Assembly: GCA_964059195.1 (NCBI GenBank) | Contig: CAXKWD010000007.1 | Location: 60,574,705 to 60,638,704, forward strand | Direction of reading: 5' to 3' | Length of the DNA: 64,000 nucleotides | Source of the DNA: Ectobius pallidus | Taxonomy: Eukaryota; Arthropoda; Insecta; Blattodea; Ectobiidae | Shown: positions 10,896-20,758 of the stretch, one piece after another | How the letters are laid out: every line of letters starts with the position of its first letter | Numbering within the stretch: the stretch's first letter is position 1 | Translations under genes and position numbers: made by a program | The notes under the pieces: generated by a model | The model's database searches: none | Told to the model about the DNA's origin: nothing | Seen by the model: only the letters and a program-made list of their open reading frames with translations

Positions 10896-11440
10896 AAAAA
10901 GTATATTAAACTCTTATTCTTTTCTCACTGGTTCAAGGTTTACATTCACCTACCCTGAACTATAATTCGCAAGGCATCCTTTAATATGACTTAACTTAAT
11001 TTTAAGACTTCTATTACCTTAGCTTTGAAAATCATATTTCTAACCATATAAATTCTACATCCTTAATTATCAAACAATTCACCAACTAAATCTGTTGCAG
11101 GGCGATGGTCTGTTTGTCTGTCTGTCTGGAACCCTATAGCCCCCTATGTTGGGGCGAAGGGGCCTCCAAGTGGAGGTTTCTGTTACCTATATGAATTTTG
11201 TTATGCTTATTTTCCGAGAGAGAGCAGAGGGACAGGTGGTAAGCCCATCGCCAGGAAACTAAGGTATTACTTGGATGTGAAAGTGCCGAGAAATTTTGTC
11301 CAGAGGCTCTAATTTAGGCTTGGAGTTTTTTTACGTGCTGTAAATCTACGACACAAGCCCCCCAGCTAAAAGTTCCTCCCGGAGGACTCCGTGCTCAGAA
11401 TTTTTACGTCCTGAAAAACTCATCGACCGCAGCCAGGTTA
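10896..11440. other. unassigned repeat-like sequence
   Basis: No gene. A short GTCTGTCTGTCTG tract (about 11120) and GC-rich patches around 11340-11450 suggest old dispersed repeats, but I cannot assign them. Confidence 0.35.
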
Positions 11441-13425
11441 GGGAGATGGGGCAGTGGCAAAATACACTCTATTTAACGTTTATAGACTTTGAAAGAACAT
11501 TTGACTCTGGTAGAAGACATGTTATTTGGCAAAGCTTGAAAGAGTATGGTAAGGTCTACTCCACCAAAGATTATTAACATTATTAAGGACTTGTACCAGG
11601 GTTCCAAGGCACAGATAATAGATGAAGGCAATCTCAGAACAACTGGAGTAAGACAAGGATGCATTCTCTCTCCAATTATATTCCTGATGGTGTTAGATAG
11701 AACTATGAGAAGGGTTATAGGAAAATGAAGGGGAATTCAGTGGAATATTAATAACCGTCTTGAAGATCTTGACTTTGCAGACGATATATGTTTTCTAGCA
11801 CAGAGATTCAGAGATATGGAAACCAAAGTGGAGTAATTACAAGAAGAAGCCAGGAAGATTGGATTAAAGATAAATTCATGTAAAACCAAACAGATACTGT
11901 AATAATGAAAATAAAATAGCAATAAACGATAGAGAAATAGAATATTTGGTAAGTAGTTACAAAAGCAGGTCGAGCAGAAAGAGATGTGGGGCATTTGTGC
12001 AGTTATAGCCCATATGATGGAATAATAATATCTCATTGAAAACCAAGCTCAGACTGTTTAACACTAATGTAAATCCTTTACACATGTGAGACATAGAAAA
12101 TTACAGAATTACCTTTGTTAATAGATGTCTGAGGCATATTATAAATAAAAGATGGCTGGAAATAATATAAAAAATGAAGAACTATGGAGAAGAACTAACC
12201 AACTTCAAATATGTTCCCAAATAAAACAAAGAAAGTGGAACGGGCTAGGCCATACACTGTGGAAGCCAGCTGGAGCTATACCGGGTGTTCGGAAATTCAT
12301 ATTACAAACTTCTTGGGCTAGTAAAGGGGAGTTAGTAGACAATATTTCGAATAGGAACCCATGTCCGGAAACACGCCATTTCCATGCTACAGCCATTACA
12401 ATGTGTCAGATTTGCTGGTGTTGTTTTGCAACTGGAGAGGCAGTACATGCTGTCAGAAGAGCACCATGTGAAATGAGGTGTGACATAAGGTACAGAAGTA
12501 AATGACGTTTGACTCATTACAGACGAAAGTCAAATTTTTTTGTAACAATACCAAATTAACAAAAAAACTTTCACTGATCACAATAATACTTGTGTCAACA
12601 GTGGAAAAAACAAATTTGTTTCTGTATTCTGCACTGGATGTGTCCCATATGAAACTGCTCACTACAACAGAGGCTTGATGTGATGACCACCGTCATTGCA
12701 CACATTGTACCAACGAATCATGTTCCAGTACACTTGTTCCATCACACCTGGTGTCCCGTTAATCTCTTGTGCAGCGACCATCACTCATGCCAGCAGTTCT
12801 TCCTCCGTCTCTACAGGATTCTTGAACACCATACTCTTCATACGACCCCAGAAGAAATAGTCCAGTGGTGTTAAGTCCGGCGATCGTGGTGGACATGCAA
12901 TAGAACCACCCTGGCCTATCCATCTTTGCCTAGATCTTCAGTTCAGATGTCCCTGGAAGTCACGTGTAAAGTGCGGCGGTGCACCATTGTGCTGAAACCA
13001 CAGTTCCTGATGGACATGCAATAGCATGTCATCCAACAACAGGGGTAATCAAGTACGCAGCAACGTCATGTGCCATCAGGTGATCCTCTGACGTCATGTA
13101 CTGCCTATCCAGTTGCAAAACAACACCGGCAAATCCGACGGTACGTTTCCGGACATGGGTTCCTATTCAAAATATTGTCTACTAGCCCTAGCCCTAGAAG
13201 TTTGTAATATGAATTTCTGAACACCCGGTAGAGAAGACTGACTTGACTGGAACCCTCAAGGAGCAAGGAGAAGAGGACAAGAGGACAACCTAGGAAAACA
13301 TGGAAGCAATCACTAGAAGAGGAGTCAGAGAGATGTGGGAAAAGCTGGAAAGAAGTAAAATGGTTGGCTGGAAACAGTGTACGCTGCCCTATGTTCCACC
13401 TAGGAATAAAAGGAAATAAGTCAAG
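11440..13425 (+). pseudogene. RTE-like LINE fragment, RT to C-terminus, split
   Basis: The plus strand gives LTFIDFERTFDS (motif A region, about 11474), then 11546-11728 with IINIIKDLYQGS and GVRQGCILSPIIF (thumb and palm motif B), then LEDLDFADDICFLAQ (catalytic FADD, about 11760). Further frame-shifted pieces end with RKWNGLGHTLWKPAGAI at 12230-12278. The coding continues after an inserted element, from 13231, with DLTGTLKEQG and EEVREMWEKLERSKMVGWKQC-like segments. Many stops and frameshifts. The first half of the protein is missing. Confidence 0.7.
12281..13228. mobile_element. IS630/Tc1-type element, internally deleted, long TIRs
   Basis: A 948-bp insert in the LINE is flanked by TA (12279-12280, 13229-13230). 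Tips read CCGGGTGTTCGGAAATTCAT and, from the right, CCGGGTGTTCAGAAATTCAT. Inverted similarity covers about 200 bp on each side. The centre (about 12990-12670, minus strand) holds a broken transposase C-terminus: WFQHNGAPPHFTRD, then PPRSPDLTPLDYFFWG, the second and third acidic motifs of a DDE transposase. The N-terminal half is gone. Confidence 0.8.
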
Positions 13426-13780
13426 TAAGTCAAGAGTATGTTACGGTTAATGTGTTACATTTCCATGTCTTGTAATTTCTAAGATAGGTTCCTGAAATTA
13501 TTTAAAAACTAAGCTAGAGCCACATGGGCATGATTTCGTGCTGCGGTTCTGCACGAAAACACACAGCCACAAAATGTGCAGTATTCATCGCAACACAAGC
13601 TTGTTTTCATGCTCAGAATGTTACTGAAAACAATTGTCCACTATTATAGATCAGTGACAATGTTTTATATTATGTTTTAATAGTGTATAGTATATAGGAC
13701 CCTACATTATTTTCAATTGAATATGAATTGTGGGCTGTTCATTCGTCAGTGTTCTAACAAACATTGTGTGTGTGCAAATT

Positions 13781-14054
13781 ATGGACAACTCATTAACAAG
13801 TAATGTATTAGCTGCACTATGGGCTGCATTAGTTGTTCATCAGAGCCGCAGATGTGAGAGAAAATACTGGATCCATCCCATAAAAGTGACAGGTCACAAG
13901 TTGAATGAAAATGCAGACAAAATTTTTTAATACTGCAGAATGTCTGTGAGGTCCTTTGGAATGCTTTTGACTACAGTGAGAGAAGTGATATCAAAGAAAG
14001 GAACAAATATAAGAGATTGTGTTAGTGCAGAAGAAAACTCCCAGTAACTCGGAG
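13781..14054 (+). pseudogene. Harbinger transposase first exon remnant
   Basis: From the ATG at 13781 the frame gives MDNSLTSNVLAALWAALVVH, then CERKYWIHPI, a stop near 13928, and YCRMSVRSFGMLL, matching the RxYWVHPI...FRMSxxSFDxLL start of PIF/Harbinger transposases. It ends at a good splice donor (GGAG|GTAAGT, GT at 14055). No DDE exon follows in this copy, and in-frame stops make it non-functional. Confidence 0.6.
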
Positions 14055-14322
14055 GTAAGTTTTTATTTTAAGCAATATATATATAGGCCTAGATATATAT
14101 ATCTGTGTGTGTAGCTTAAACAACTCGCAAGGTAATTACAGATTAGAAAATGTTGATTTTACATGCAAATCATCACATTTTATATCACAGACAGAATTAC
14201 AAAATATTAATTTTACAAGGTAAAAAATGAAATTAAAGATGTATCATCATCAGGTACAGTATTTTCAACTGAAGACGGAGCACTATTCTAGGTGGAAGTT
14301 GAAGGGTAGGGACTGGAGTTTT

Positions 14323-14976
14323 CTACTGGACGTGTATTTGAGATAGAAATAAGCTGTTGGGGTAAGTGGAAGAAAGAGGAGCCTTGCGAGGTGATGAATA
14401 AGATTGCAAGAGCTGAATAAATTTCACTTGAAAGTCCATTTTGCCTGATAGTTTCATTTGTTTTATAACAGGTAATTGCAAAAGAAGGAACATTTCATCA
14501 GGGTCAGGTTTTTCTACAGTAGGGCGGGCTGTATTTGCTTTCAAGACATTCACTATTTCTTCTTCAAAGCTGTCAGTTTTACTTTTCTTTGAATGTTGGG
14601 TTCCTTGAAAATTCTTCAGAGTGGAGGTGTTCGGGTAACTTGTGACAACCACTTCCGCAGTGTCCTTCAACTCTTCTACATTCATGTTTCCAGAAGTTCT
14701 GAAAAGAAAAATTAGTTCATAACTTCCAATTAATATTCTTAATATTAATATAACTTAATACAGAATTTTTATCTGAGAAAAAATGAAAAGCATAGATCCT
14801 TTCAAGTACTTACTCACTTTGTTGAACAACTAACTGAAGAAAGGACATTTTCTTATTATATAGGCTACATAAGGTTTCTTTAGTTTTGCAGGATTTCCAC
14901 TTTTTTCATTTTCTGCTTTGACACTCTTTATGTAACTGTCCTTCAATGCTCTTCCTTCTTTTTGGAACCTTTTTTC
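14323..14976 (-). pseudogene. MADF-BESS DNA-binding protein of Harbinger, spliced
   Basis: On the minus strand an acceptor (TTTTACAG, 14977-14984) opens an exon to 14814 with KEGRALKDSYIKSVKAE and a KMSFLQLVVQQSE end, like the second half of a MADF domain. A donor (GTAAGT at 14813) and acceptor (CTTTTCAG at about 14701) remove a 113-bp intron and join in frame to MNVEELKDTAEVV. Exon 2 ends in a BESS motif (DPDEMFLLLQLPVIKQM) and a stop at 14323. A 5-bp GCCTA insertion in TAGCCTA (about 14863-14869) shifts the frame in the MADF part. An upstream exon should hold the start. Confidence 0.6.
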
Positions 14977-15046
14977 CTGTAAAAACTAAAAAAATTTAAA
15001 AATAAGCAGTTGAGCATTTTTCAGTTAGGCCTACCAGTATAGTAAA

Positions 15047-15629
15047 TCTCTATATATATAAAAGGCTTTGTCCTGACTGACTGACAGGAATCAACATAGA
15101 GCCTAAACTATAACAGGTAGAGACTTGGAATTTTGACAGTATCTTCGTTTCATAATGTAGGTGCTCACTAAGAAAGGATTTTGAAAAATTCTGATTTTAA
15201 ATGCCAAAAATCAAATGTTTTTGAGAATACTTAATCCCTTTTTACACAGAATTATCGAATCCGAATCACATTTGACATTAAAACATATTGTTGCCAGTGG
15301 GTTTGGAATTAAATTAAATGGAAGTTTGACAATTACAGTTGGCTTTGTCTATTTTTGTCATACCTTGAAATAAAACTTTCGCGATCTCTTGAATGTTGTA
15401 AGCCCTAATATGGTCAAACATTGTTTTATTTGGACAAAACTCACTTTACAGGGGTTTTCTGGACCAAGGAACTCGAATCTGAGGTCACTTTTACCAGGTG
15501 ACGCTATCTAATCGTGGTATGTAGTCCACGTGATTTAGGTGTTAATAAATATAATGATTTAACTATTATGCTCTTAATTTTTAATTTTTGAAATAATTAT
15601 CGCGGGCGAAGCCGCGGGCATATGCTAGT
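15047..15629 (+). mobile_element. non-autonomous Helitron
   Basis: It begins TCTCTATATATATAAAAGG (15047) after an A and ends with the hairpin CGCGGGCGAAGCCGCG (15601-15616), a short spacer, and CTAGT (15625-15629) before a T. This fits the Helitron rule: 5' TC, 3' hairpin plus CTRRT, insertion between A and T, no target duplication. No coding capacity. A relative at 20831-21890 has a similar 5' end and the inner GGGCGAAGCC stretch. Confidence 0.75.
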
Positions 15630-16467
15630 TATTTATAATAGCCTATATTATATATATATATACACACAGAAGGGGCAAAATACTTTTACAAACTTTAGGC
15701 ATGGGTTCCTTACACCAAAAGAAGGAAAAAAGTTCATATGAACATAGGTCCCATAATCCTTTGTTTTCTCATTAGGAACTGTTCAACACATTGGTGCACT
15801 CAAAACACGTCAACACACAAAACTCATAACGAATGCTCGAAATGTCCTCCTCTTGCTTCTAGACATGCATACACTCATCGAATCATGGACTGTCACACCC
15901 TTTCAAATACTCCGAGATGGTGTCGAATGGTTTCGCAGACTTCCATGACACGTCAATGAAAAGTTTCTTCATCCAGGATGTCTTGACGAGTGCATGCATG
16001 TCTAGAAGCAAGAGGAAATTTCGAGCATTTGTTATGAGTAGGGACCTGATTCTTAGGTTTTTACCTATTTTTTTCCTTACTTCCAAAATAAAAAGCGCTC
16101 ATACACTTTTTCGAATCAGGTCTGTAGGATTCAGCCAAATTAATCCTGTGGCACCTAAAAATACCTAAATGGGGTATAAAAACCTAAATATACCTGAACG
16201 GGATATAAAACCTAAAATATATAATTTAGGCTACTTTTTTTGTCTTTTTTGTTTGTCACCAGTTGAAAAATCGATATTTTGCGGAGAGACAATTTTTGTC
16301 GGGTTGAAATTAATACCACCAGCATTTCGTTCAACCCATTGTCATCTAGGATGGACAGTATCCAGAAAGGAAGTGTAAGAGTACCGGTGTATTCCTTTTA
16401 AAATATTCGTACGAACAACCATTGTTGCCGTGTATGAACAAGGATATAGATTTCTGTTTTAAAGCGC

Positions 16468-16605
16468 TTGTTTGCTGTTATTCATAGTGGTCACACGAAA
16501 GTGACGAAACAAATGAAATCGAATTTAATCCAGCAGTGGATTGGCGACGACCTGAATTTCACTACAGATGACAAATTAATATTTTGGCAAGTCTGCCAGA
16601 AATAC
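16468..16605 (+). pseudogene. hAT-1 N-terminal zinc-finger exon (CGGBP1/BED-like)
   Basis: The frame gives KVTKQMKSNLIQQWIGDD, then FTTDDKLIFWQVCQKY, like the start of CGGBP1-like or BED-type hAT proteins, where the body usually reads FxxDxxxLFCxxC; here the first Cys of the pair is replaced by Trp. It ends at a strong donor (AATAC|GTAAGT, GT at 16606). The next element begins at 16701 inside the presumed intron. No downstream exon is recognised. Confidence 0.45.
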
Positions 16606-18179
16606 GTAAGTATTATTTACCTTTCTAGAAAAGGGGGAAGTTTCTTCCCTAGTTGATCTGTGGTGTGGTTAGGATGAGTAACAACCGAAAAAAGGAAAAT
16701 CAGGGGTGCCACTGCCTTCTAAATCTTACAAGCCATGGTGCTTGAAATCTGGCAACACAGGAGGTAGTCCTATCTGTGGTGGTCTGCGGGAAGCATTAGA
16801 ATACGTTTTTATTGCAGATAATTTTCTTCGTCACAAATACTGACTTTATTTAGGCCAAATCAGTAGGCCTATATTACATAGCCTATACTTGTGATGTGCA
16901 TAATAACGTAACGTGCGGTGACTCCACATATCTGAAGGAATTCGTAGTTGTCAGTGTCTCCTCATTATACGTTATGATGTCGCGTTTTTTTCTTATTTTA
17001 TTGGTAATAACCTCACTTATCCAGTTAGGCCTACGAGCTCTGTTATTTGACCCACAACAGAGTAATATTTTATTAAGCTACTACACTTCTCTGGGTCATT
17101 TTGTACCACCACTGAACTAGTTGTCTCAGGTATAATATAACCTAGAGCACTGATATCTATCTTCTTGTCTCATGCACTTTGTGGAAGACTATGCCCATGA
17201 CTGTCACTGAAAAGAATAACTTTGCCTGATTCCTTGGAAGCACTCGGCTTTCCGTTATTTGCTGTCTAAAAATCATCCATTCGTTCATCCTTGGCTCCAG
17301 TGGTGAACTGTGTTGATTCGCCAGGTTAAGGTTTGAATCCCGTTCATTGGCTTCACCAAACTGTAGGAAAACGCTGAATCGATTTTCTAGTAGTAATATT
17401 GGGAAAATAGGAGATTGCATATACTACGATTTGGCGTCTACCAGATTGAGATGAATTAGGCCTACTGTGAGCAGCTTGATATTTTGATAAAAGTTCATAC
17501 CAGTAAAAGTGACTATATTTCTCTTCAATTCTTCTTTAATACCAGCCAATTATTCCTGAAGGACACTAATATCATACCGTACCTCTCTCTTGTATTCGTT
17601 TGTAGATGGTAATAGCTGATGAACATGAAAATATTATATGAAAAACTATTCTCTGGTGTACTCAATTCGAGGTGACGGTGTATATAAATATCTCATTTTG
17701 TACACGGTTTTTACCTTCTCTATGCTCTCCAGTTGCTCTTCAGGTGTGTCTAGATGTTCTCTAAACCATAGGCAATGATGACTGGGATTACTTTAAGCTG
17801 AAATATGCTTAATTTGCGATGATTCGGATGGAGTTCATTGCTTTATTTACGGCATGTTGATAGCCGATAGGACTACCGATGCGATGTTTCCAGATTTAAC
17901 AACATGGCTTGTAAGATATAGAAGGCAGTGGGGGTGCCCACCCCCCAAACTTCAAGACTCACCCCCCAAACTTCATTGCTCACCCCCCCAACCTGATTGG
18001 CTGTCGACAAGGGCACCCATATGATATTTCCTAGGGGGGGGCAAATTTTTTAATTAATTTATTTTTTGTCGCTTTAACTTCTTGGGCCACTTTGTAACAT
18101 TATATTAATAATATAATAATTGTAACAATGACGTAGCCAGAAAATAATTTCGGGGAGGGTCGGAAGTGCCGGGGGTTTG

Positions 18180-18775
18180 AAATACCCCCTAAAAAAGGGG
18201 TGGGGCTCCATCCCCAGAAAATTTTTAAATATTGAACTAATGAAAATCACATTTTACACTATTTTAGCACAGAAAAACTAGTTAGGAAATTTGTTTACCA
18301 GACTCTAAGACATGCCAATGTTAATAAGAAATCATTACCTAAGTGTGGGTTAACCCCCGGAAAATTTTTAAATATTGCAGTAATGAAAATCACATTTTAC
18401 TTTATTTTAGCACTGAAAAACTAGTTAGGAAATTTGTTTACCATACTCTAAGACATGCCAATGTAAATAAGAAACCATTACCTAAGTGGGGGTCCACCCC
18501 TGGAAAATTTTTAAAAATTGAACTAATGAAAATCACATTTTACGCTATTTTAGCACTAAAAAACTAGCTAGAAAATTTGTTTACCATACTCTAAGACATG
18601 TCAATGTAAACAAGAAAATGTTACCTAAGTCGGGTGTCCCCGGGAAATTTTTAAATATTGAACTAATGAAAATCACATTTTACGCTATTTTAACAATGAA
18701 AAACTAGTTAGCAAATTTGTTTTCTAAACTCTAAGACATGGCAACTTAAACAAAAAATTGTTACCTAAGTTATAA
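18180..18775. repeat. tandem array, monomer 143 bp, 4 copies
   Basis: GAAAATTTTTAAATATTG-type starts recur at 18217, 18360, 18503 and 18644 (spacing 143, 143, 141). Each unit also has AATCACATTTTAC, a TTTAGCAC(T)GAAAAACTAG stretch and CTCTAAGACATGCCAATGT. The units are similar enough that an accidental open frame (18343-18567) crosses two copies. No protein family is implied. Confidence 0.85.
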
Positions 18776-19169
18776 TACTTATTACTATTTATAAGAAAAG
18801 TTGAATAACACATGGAACAGTGGACATAATAGGCCTACTCATTATGTTATGAAAAGAAAATAATTGCTATATCATATTTGACACACCAACAAATCTTGTT
18901 TAATTAAATAAGTATTTTTTTTTAAATACAAATATAGAATTTTAGGTTTTGACTTTTGGGGGTCCATTCTCCCTGGACTCCCCTTTCCTAATCCACTGTG
19001 GATTCTGCTTCCATGTTGTCGACTTGGTAAAACTTCTGCAAACTTTTTATGTCTCAACTGACTTTCAAAAATAATTGTCTTAAAAGAAAAACACCTTACT
19101 AAATAATTATAATATATAATATAATATATATATATAATATAATATAATTGTTAATATACATTTTTTCCT

Positions 19170-19451
19170 TTCCCCAACAGCTGGGGGGGCCGAGCGTATG
19201 GGCGCCCATGGCTGTCGAAATTCGTCATCTTTATCTTGAAGATTCTGCTTGGGATTTACATCAATATACGGGTTCCTTTTATCTTCGCCACTGCTTTTAC
19301 TTTCAGTAATCTTGTATTTTATATCTAAATTATGTTTCAGTATATATGGATATTTCTTTCTGCAGTGATCTTGCCATTTGTCATGCCTAATAATGGCATT
19401 GCACAACAATTCTAAACACTTATATTGAAATTGATGTTTTTTTTTCGGCAT
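19170..19451 (-). pseudogene. BED-like zinc-finger N-terminus of a hAT-type protein
   Basis: The minus strand from the ATG at 19451 gives MPKKKHQFQYKCLELLCNAI, HDKWQDHCRKKYPYILKHN and ITESKSSGEDKRNPYIDVN. A C-x-C-like pair followed by KWxxHCRKKYP resembles the BED/TTF finger at the start of some hAT proteins, but the Cys spacing is not canonical. It lies in the innermost insert of the nest, and no dimerisation domain follows. A hypothetical fragment is possible. Confidence 0.35.
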
Positions 19452-19877
19452 TTTCGAGATGCCGAGATGGACTGAAATCGGTAGCCGTAACCTCAAGTTT
19501 CAAATTAAGAATGCAGCATTGGTTATGGACAGATTTTTCCACACCTTCCCTCCCGTTCTTTATAAGGTGGCACGTGCAGTAAAATCACTTCAGAGAATAA
19601 TATTATTCTTGCAGGCGGCATTGTACAAAGACTGTAATAACCCAGTAAGAACTAATACTCCAATAATTCCTACCAACAATGATTCATTTTGCAGTCGCCG
19701 CTATCGGCACAGAGTGATCGATTTCGTTGGCGTTGCTGTTGTTTATTTATACAAGCAAATACGTTTCGCTAATTTATTGACTATTCACTTCTAAAGAATT
19801 AGAAGAGACCTTTTGAAGTTATAAAACTTGACCGCTTTTATTTTTAACATATAAAACGCTAATTTTACAACAATTTT

Positions 19878-19972
19878 CAACCCCCCCCCCCAGAAAATTC
19901 ATAAAACGATAATATTTTGCCCCCCCCCCCAGAAATTTCAAGATGCAGTCTGCGTCTTAACCCCCCCCCCCC
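19878..19972. repeat. three poly-C tracts
   Basis: Runs of 10-13 cytosines occur at about 19880, 19920 and 19961, each followed by AGAAA- or TGTGGG-type sequence, in a tandem arrangement of about 40 bp. Similar CACCCCCCAAACTTCA units occur at 17940-17990 at the other side of the inner insert. They look like subterminal repeats of that insert. Confidence 0.6.
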
Positions 19973-20758
19973 TGTGGGCACCCCTGGGAAAATAATCAGT
20001 TTCACATTATCCGCATCCAACCATAAAGTATTTTACTCACTTAATAAGAAGCATCGGATTCGAATCCTGAAAAGGGTAGTGTCCAGATACAGTATTAACT
20101 ATTAATAAAGAGATAACAGGAAGAACTTCACAGTTAAGAATCTTGAAAGATATTTAGTGATATACTGTAACCAGGAAATGTGAGGGCAAACTTATTTTCA
20201 CTGCTTCTTTTGATTGTTTATGCTTTCTTTCTTCAGTTGTATAATATTGTCCTAAAGCAAGTTTACACAAATTTAAGTCAATTTTGTTAAGTTAAACTTT
20301 ACAAGTATTATGTATTGAATCCTATGTAGCACATTCAAATTCATTAAACCAATTGTTCTACCCAAAAACGATATTTTGGACAAAAAAACCTAAAAAAACT
20401 ATTTCACCTAATAGGAAACCTAAAACAGTGTTTTTAAAAACCTAAAAATCCGGTCCCTAGTTATGAGTTTTGTGTGTTGACGTGTTCTGAGTGTATCAAT
20501 ATTTGAACAGTTCCTAACGAGAAAACAAAGGATTATGGGACCTATGCTCATATGAACTTTTTTCCTTCTTTTGGTGTAAGCAACCCATGGCCAAAGTTTG
20601 TATAAGTACTTAAACACCCTGTATACTGTCAATCCTCGATATAGTGCCACCATCCGTTATCTAACATTTAGTGGCACAAAGCGAGGGTAGCACTAAAATG
20701 AAATTTAGTTTTTAAAATAAAAACGGCATAATAGAATGCTGCATTATTTTACTGTACT

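Larger units (their letters stand above)
13505..15000. mobile_element. PIF/Harbinger element remnant
   Basis: Harbinger elements usually encode a DDE transposase and a separate Myb/MADF-type DNA-binding protein. Here a transposase first exon (13781-14054, plus) faces a spliced MADF-BESS gene (14976-14323, minus), an arrangement typical of this superfamily. A terminal-looking stretch with GAGCCACATGGGC begins near 13514, and a related inverted stretch occurs near 62890. The right terminus and the catalytic exon are not seen. Confidence 0.6.
16701..19986. mobile_element. hAT transposon 2, nested in hAT 1
   Basis: The left end CAGGGGTGCCACTGCC (16701) and right end GCACCCCTG (19986) are flanked by GGAAAAT (16694-16700 and 19987-19993), a 7-bp match, or 8 bp with one mismatch. 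About 65 bp of the left TIR reappears inverted at 17875-17934, just left of GGGGGTGCCC. This suggests its right TIR has itself been split by a further insert running from about 17930 to about 19978. Coding sequence in the outer part is not recognised. Confidence 0.6.
16039..20459. mobile_element. hAT transposon 1 with perfect 8-bp TSD
   Basis: TIRs are TAGGGACCTGATTCTTAGG (16039) and, from the right, TAGGGACCGGATTTTTAGG (20459). The perfect 8-bp direct duplication GTTATGAG lies at 16031-16038 and 20460-20467. Both subterminal zones are rich in CCTAAA/CCTAAAT motifs. One N-terminal zinc-finger exon is visible (16468-16605). Most of the 4.4 kb is a nested element (16701-19986); net size is about 1.1 kb. 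Confidence 0.85.
15667..20621. mobile_element. IS630/Tc1-type foldback, split by nested hATs
   Basis: Left (15667 to about 15880) and right (20621 down to 20468, plus 16038-15990) stretches are long inverted copies of one transposon 3' end. They share a CATGGGTT(C/G)CTTACACC stretch and a CAACACACAAAACTC stretch. The right tip CAGGGTGTTTAAGTAC is followed by TA (20622-20623). The central minus-strand coding trace (FEVCETI..., VYACLEARGGHFEHSL) is the end of an IS630-like transposase. A hAT insertion (16039-20459) splits the right arm. Net size is about 0.53 kb. Confidence 0.7.

Noticed and set aside
12152..12505. 117-codon open frame
   Set aside because: It crosses the boundary between a LINE tail and an inserted IS630-type TIR, so it is a junction artefact.
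18343..18567. Possible repeat protein
   Set aside because: It lies wholly in a 143-bp tandem array whose period is not a multiple of three.
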